Positions 59,657 to 64,000 of a stretch of 64,000 bases of DNA are shown here, piece after piece. Under the pieces are notes generated by a model, which saw only the letters and a program-made list of their open reading frames with translations, was not told the origin of the DNA and searched no databases. How positions within the stretch are numbered: the stretch's first letter is position 1; each line of letters starts with the position of its first letter. The position numbers and the translations under genes are program-made. The stretch is from Talpa occidentalis. Lineage: Eukaryota > Chordata > Mammalia > Eulipotyphla > Talpidae. Location: assembly GCF_014898055.3 (NCBI RefSeq), contig NW_023601104.1, forward strand, positions 82,195,106-82,259,105, in the 5' to 3' direction.

Positions 59657-60307
59657 TGTCACTGGGCAGGGTGAGGGTAGCCCGAGACCCCTAAACTTGT
59701 CTGTTCTTAATAGGTTCTGCCATCCACCACATCAAGACAAAACATACTTTAGTGTGTAAGACCATTAATGGAATAGAACTTTCATACAATTAGTGTGCAA
59801 ATAAAGAGAAGAAAGAAATATGGTTACTAAATCAAACTCCCAAAGTTACCCATCCCCTTGTAGCTAAATGCCCAGCCAAACAAGGTTGGCCCAAAGCAGG
59901 ATCACTGAGACCCAAAAGCCTGCCACAAGTCTAAGGCAGCTTCTGGTGGGGACCCACAGGAAAGGGGCAGAAGGGACCACCAGATAAGTCTGGAAGGAAA
60001 AGAGCAAAGTCAAAATCAAAATCAAGGTAACAGCTGCCATTATTGAGCTTCCCACGAGTCTCACCCACATTTGTTTCAAGTGTCTCCTTCCATGTCCCCC
60101 AAGTTCCTGGTGCCATTCCAAGGCCAAGAAGTAAGTGAAGCTTCTTCACATGTCTCTCTGCCCCGCATGCCTCCTTCAGGTCTCCTTGCTCCCCACCCAT
60201 CTTCCAGTCTTCTCTCTAGTTTCTCCTCCTCCCTACTCAGTAACACCCTTCCCTGGGTGGAGCAGGGAATGTGGAACCTCCTCTTTCTCTGGGGCTAACC
60301 TGTTATG
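59657..60307 (-). mobile_element. Solo ERV LTR, family copy C, minus strand
   Basis: Same family in reverse: it begins TGTCACTGGGCAGG and ends CTAACCTGTTATG, where the canonical terminal CA has mutated. The 4-bp TTAT flanks it at 59653-59656 and 60308-60311. The CCAAT box reads CCAAC here. Frames at 59864-60320 lie inside the LTR and are not genes. It sits only 246 bp from copy B, in opposite orientation. Confidence 0.85.
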
Positions 60308-60311
60308 TTAT

Positions 60312-61940
60312 TTCATTTAAAAGTACATATTGCTTCAGAAATTCAACACAGTAGATAATAATAGGGCCTGGAGCAGACCACGTGAGAATGCATTAGAATC
60401 CAATGGATCTCTGCTACCCCAGATCTTCTCCCCAATACCTCAGTAAGAGTAACAAGAAATCATAATACAATGAAAATGCTTTGAATGTAAGAACATGAGT
60501 AAGAAAGCAAATTTTAAATGGCAAAGATACCATTTGTCAGCAACAAGCATTGAGTCATGTTGTTGAAGTACTGATGAGACTACCTCCTTCTCCAAGCTTG
60601 AAAGTTTCCAAGAAAACTTTCTCTGCACCAGTAATAAATGTATGTTTTATATTTCCCTTAGTCAACTCTGTCTCTGGTTTTGTTGTTTCTTGGAATTTGA
60701 TCTTTTTAAATTTTGTTTTGTATCATTGGAGAAGGTTAAGTGGCTGTCAATAAAACTGATACTTATTTACTATTTATTAGCACTTGAATAGTGTGTAGTC
60801 CCCCGTTTAGGCACATTACATCTATTAACAAAGCAGAATCTCTAACCAGCTTTATAAGTTGATCTATTTTCCAATAGTATCCTCTGATTCATATTTCAGA
60901 CCAAAAGCAAAACCTCTAGTTCCTTGGGCTATTGCTCATTAGCATAGGGTTCTACATTGCAAGTCTCCCCAGAATTGCTGGTATTTACAGACTGATTTGG
61001 CATGAATTAGAACTTTAAGGGTCATGCTCTAAAATGTTAGCCCATTGAGCACATGAACTGGAATCAAAGTGTAATGTTAACATTGCTTTTCATCAATTAC
61101 ATAATGCTTTGGCTAAAAGTTCAGTTGACACATATCTGCCAATCCCCCTTTTTTATGACAGCCAAATGTCAAGTTCATTACAAGTGAACATTGGCATATG
61201 ACTAATCGATAAGAAATCAATGTTAATAAGGCCTTTATGGAGGTCCAGATTACACACTTAGATGAGAACAAATAAAATTTTGTAAGAAATGAGGTCAGGG
61301 AAGGTTTTAGGTTCTGGCACTCTCTTGTTCCTTGTAGCTGACATTCTGTTTTATCATTCTTCTGGGTGGTAGTAACCCTTTTTGAGAGCCAAGCAACTGA
61401 GCAATAATAATATCCACCACCCAAGTATGCCTGAGCCTCTCTACCGTGTGATAATTTCATATCATGTATAGTTTTACTTCAATACAAATTTAGCTTGTTT
61501 TGACAACACTTTCAAAGTATAGAGGAATAAAATTAGCTCAGGTATCAAAATGAGTCAAAAAGTATGTCAGATCAGTAATACATTCATGACTTATACATTA
61601 TAGAATTAAGGTCTTCCAGATTTTTAGTCCCTGATCTTTTATAGTTATGGGAGTTTTGGCACCTCTCCCCTGAGAGAGTATGTCAAGAGTTCAAAGTATC
61701 TTATAAATAACAGAGATGATGAAGTTGAAGAAAAGTTTTAGGACAGGAATAACCTGGAAGATCCCTAACTACAGATGAAATTAAATTGTTTGATCTCTGA
61801 GACTGTTCCTTAGCAGAATGCTTGATTCATGTCAGAATAGCTGGTATATGTTAGACATCAAGGTATGAAACCAGTTATTCTTTGCTTGCTTACCATTGTC
61901 ATTACTTCATGGAATATTGGCAGCTATGGAACTTTTAGTC
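60312..61940. other. Unique non-coding stretch
   Basis: No gene or named repeat. A 115-codon minus frame at 61113-61460 has no motif I know. Confidence 0.45.
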
Positions 61941-61951
61941 AAAAATTTGAT

Positions 61952-62214
61952 GGGCCTCCTGGTGGCTCAAGGGGTTAAGATGCAACCTATGAAGCTATCT
62001 GCAGCATTTGAAGCACGAGTTTCATCCCCAGACAGCCAGGGAGCAACCCATATTGCGCATCAGACCTCTCCTGATTTGCCCTCTACTCCCCTCAGCAGTG
62101 TACATCAGTCAATCTGCCTGTTCTATTCCCTACTCTGTCTCTAGCGAATCCTCTCATCCCCCACATCTCTGGGCTGTACCCCAGCTCTTTATGCATAAAT
62201 AAATAAGTCTTTAA
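61952..62214 (+). mobile_element. tRNA-derived SINE, type II
   Basis: Head GGGCCTCCTGGTGGCTCAAG, decayed box B (GTTTCATCCCC), body and ATAAATAAATAAGTCTTT tail. Flanks share AAAAATTTG (61941-61949 and about 62215-62223). Confidence 0.94.
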
Positions 62215-62225
62215 AAAAATTTGGA

Positions 62226-63012
62226 TTCACATACTAGCTCTGCAATTACTATATATGGTTCCAGAAGAGTCATTTATACTTCCAAAATTTCTGAAATTTC
62301 ATTTAAGAGTTGAAGATAAAAGAATTATCTGGCTATTGTATTAAAAAGTGTACAACAGATCACATAAAATTCAACAAAATAGGAAATGCAAATATTATTC
62401 TATAATAGCATGTACTTATAAATTGGTCATTTGTAAGTACAATGAAAATAGCCTATTATATATATATATATATAATGTGCTATGACACATAAGTAAAAAA
62501 TAAGTATCAGAAATACTATTTATTACTGTTATTGATATTATCATTATTCATATTTATGAACGGACACATTTAAGCATGTATTTCTGCCAACAAATTACTT
62601 CTACTCTTATTTTACACTATAGAGTAATTAGCAAAGCAATTATAGTAACAAATCTTTACCAAAAATAAAAGAAAAACTATAGAGAAGATTTTTAGAAACC
62701 AGTGATTAATGAGCAACAACCCCCTCATTGAAAAAGAAAGAAAAAACCTCTTGAGTAGTTTAACTACACTTGCAAAGTCCCTCTAACTACATTTTATTCT
62801 CAATCCTATCTTCTTTGTGGATTGAAAAATTCTTCATGGTCCTTTATTCAATTATTGAGGATGCTAACATTCCTTTCTCCTCTTTTGAGAACCATCTCCA
62901 CTATAGAGGATTTTAGGAAAGGGGAAATACTATTAACACTTTGCATTTCTAGAGTTACTTCATTTCAAAACTGACACATTTAACAAGAGCTACACAAAGG
63001 TGATCCCTTCTC
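62226..63012. other. Unique AT-rich stretch with (TA)n
   Basis: A (TA)n run of about 20 bases lies at 62455-62474. No gene or other repeat was recognised. Confidence 0.5.
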
Positions 63013-63022
63013 CCATTCTTTT

Positions 63023-63308
63023 TATTTATTTTTTTAAGATTTATTTATTTATGCATACAAAAGCTGGGGTGCAGGCCAGAGATGCGGTGGTGGTGGGGGG
63101 GGTTAGAGGATTCACCAAATACAGAGTGGGGAGCAGAATAGGTGGATCCACTGAAATACACTGCTGAGGGGAGCAGCTGGTGAGACAGGAGAGGTCTGCT
63201 GCACCATGTGGGTAGCTGCCTCCCTGGGGATCAAACTCATGCTGTAATGGCTGTGGTTAGCTTCATAGTGCTGAGAATTAGCCCCATGCTCCACCGGGGA
63301 GGCCCCTC
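63023..63308 (-). mobile_element. tRNA-derived SINE, type II, minus strand
   Basis: Inverted tail, body with a local GGTGGTGGTGGGGGGG expansion near 63088, and inverted head ending ACCGGGGAGGCCCC. TSD CCATTCTTTT at 63013-63022 (one T may shift) and 63311-63320. Confidence 0.94.
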
Positions 63309-63320
63309 TTCCATTCTTTT

Positions 63321-64000
63321 ATATACAAGCTGGTAACCAGACAGTCCTTCAGTCCTTTAAGTGGAAACCTTGTCTGCTTAAATCTGCAGTGGAATTTTAG
63401 CTGATTTTACACTCAATTAAAGTGAAACCATTTTAGAGTGGGCATCTGTAGCAGCAATATCATTTTGACTAATGGATTTTCACTTCATCCCGATGCTTTA
63501 AAACTAATCATAATGATAAGAATAGTAAATAACACATATAGCAATTTTTTTCTATGAGAAAGATCGCATGACTTAGCTATATTGTAGACGAGGCAGTCAA
63601 GACTCAGAAAGATGGAGCAACATGTTGGGGTAATATTTGTCTGATGAAGATTTGAAGTTGGATTTGAAGTCAGGCAATGCATGTTCATAGCTTCAGTTAA
63701 TTGTATTTATAATGAATAGTGTAGCCTTGTTTATCAGTCTTACACCACCAAAATATAGAGACAAGGGTAAGTGGATTTTTCAAAAAATATTGAGCAAGTG
63801 CTTAAGAAGCTGGGATTTAAATTCAATGAACCATAATCTTTGCATTCAGGATTCTTAATTTGGGATGGGGAACAGAATTCCTGAGCAATATGCTTTTCTA
63901 TAATTCCATTTTTCTATTAGCTATGTAAGTACAAGCTTGGTAATTTCTCACCACTGATATTCCTTACTGTTGTTTGCCTTGCAAACATATGGAATTGGCA
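63321..64000. other. Unique non-coding stretch to window end
   Basis: No gene or repeat recognised; a 67-codon minus frame at 63485-63688 has no motif. Confidence 0.45.

Overview
This is a mammalian nuclear window with no recognisable host gene. The composition is AT-rich, there is no CpG island, and open frames are short and random-looking. About two dozen copies of one tRNA-derived SINE are present, alongside fossils found across eutherians (MIR, L2, L1M, Tigger1, MER5-type hAT, a MER53-like palindrome). The main SINE has a tRNA-like head with an RNA polymerase III box B, a unique body of about 190 bp, and a tail with AATAAA/TAAATAAATCTTT before the A-run. That is the architecture of laurasiatherian 'T+' SINEs. 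I suspect a bat, perhaps of the horseshoe-bat group (Rhin-1-like SINE), but I cannot prove the species or the family name from sequence alone.

Layout. 1-12 kb: mostly unique AT-rich DNA with five SINEs and an ancient LTR (about 4850-5866) split by a SINE. 12-15 kb: MIR, SINE and a decayed antisense L1M. 15-18 kb: unique. 18-20.7 kb: two antisense L1M fragments broken by SINEs. 20.7-22.3 kb: MIRs and MER5-type hATs. 22.6-23.6 kb: a young L1 with a 5' inversion. 26.9-27.7 kb: a young 5'-truncated L1. 30 kb: an older L1 3' end. 32.7-33.3 kb: a palindromic transposon inside a MIR, next to a deleted Tigger1. 33.4-39 kb: SINE-rich, with one sense L1M. 39-45 kb: largely unique. 45-48.4 kb: SINEs and antisense L1. 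48.9-52.6 kb: ancient repeats and L2. 52.6-60.3 kb: LTR-rich, with three copies of one LTR family, another LTR inside a SINE, and a fourth LTR-like block. 60-64 kb: unique plus two SINEs.

No genes act together here; the window records successive retroposition events. The best-supported observations are target-site duplications (TSDs) that fix insertion boundaries and order, the twin-primed L1, the three copies of one LTR family within 8 kb, and SINE copies that share a body but carry three different heads. I found no CRISPR array, tRNA/rRNA gene, complete provirus or novel coding system.
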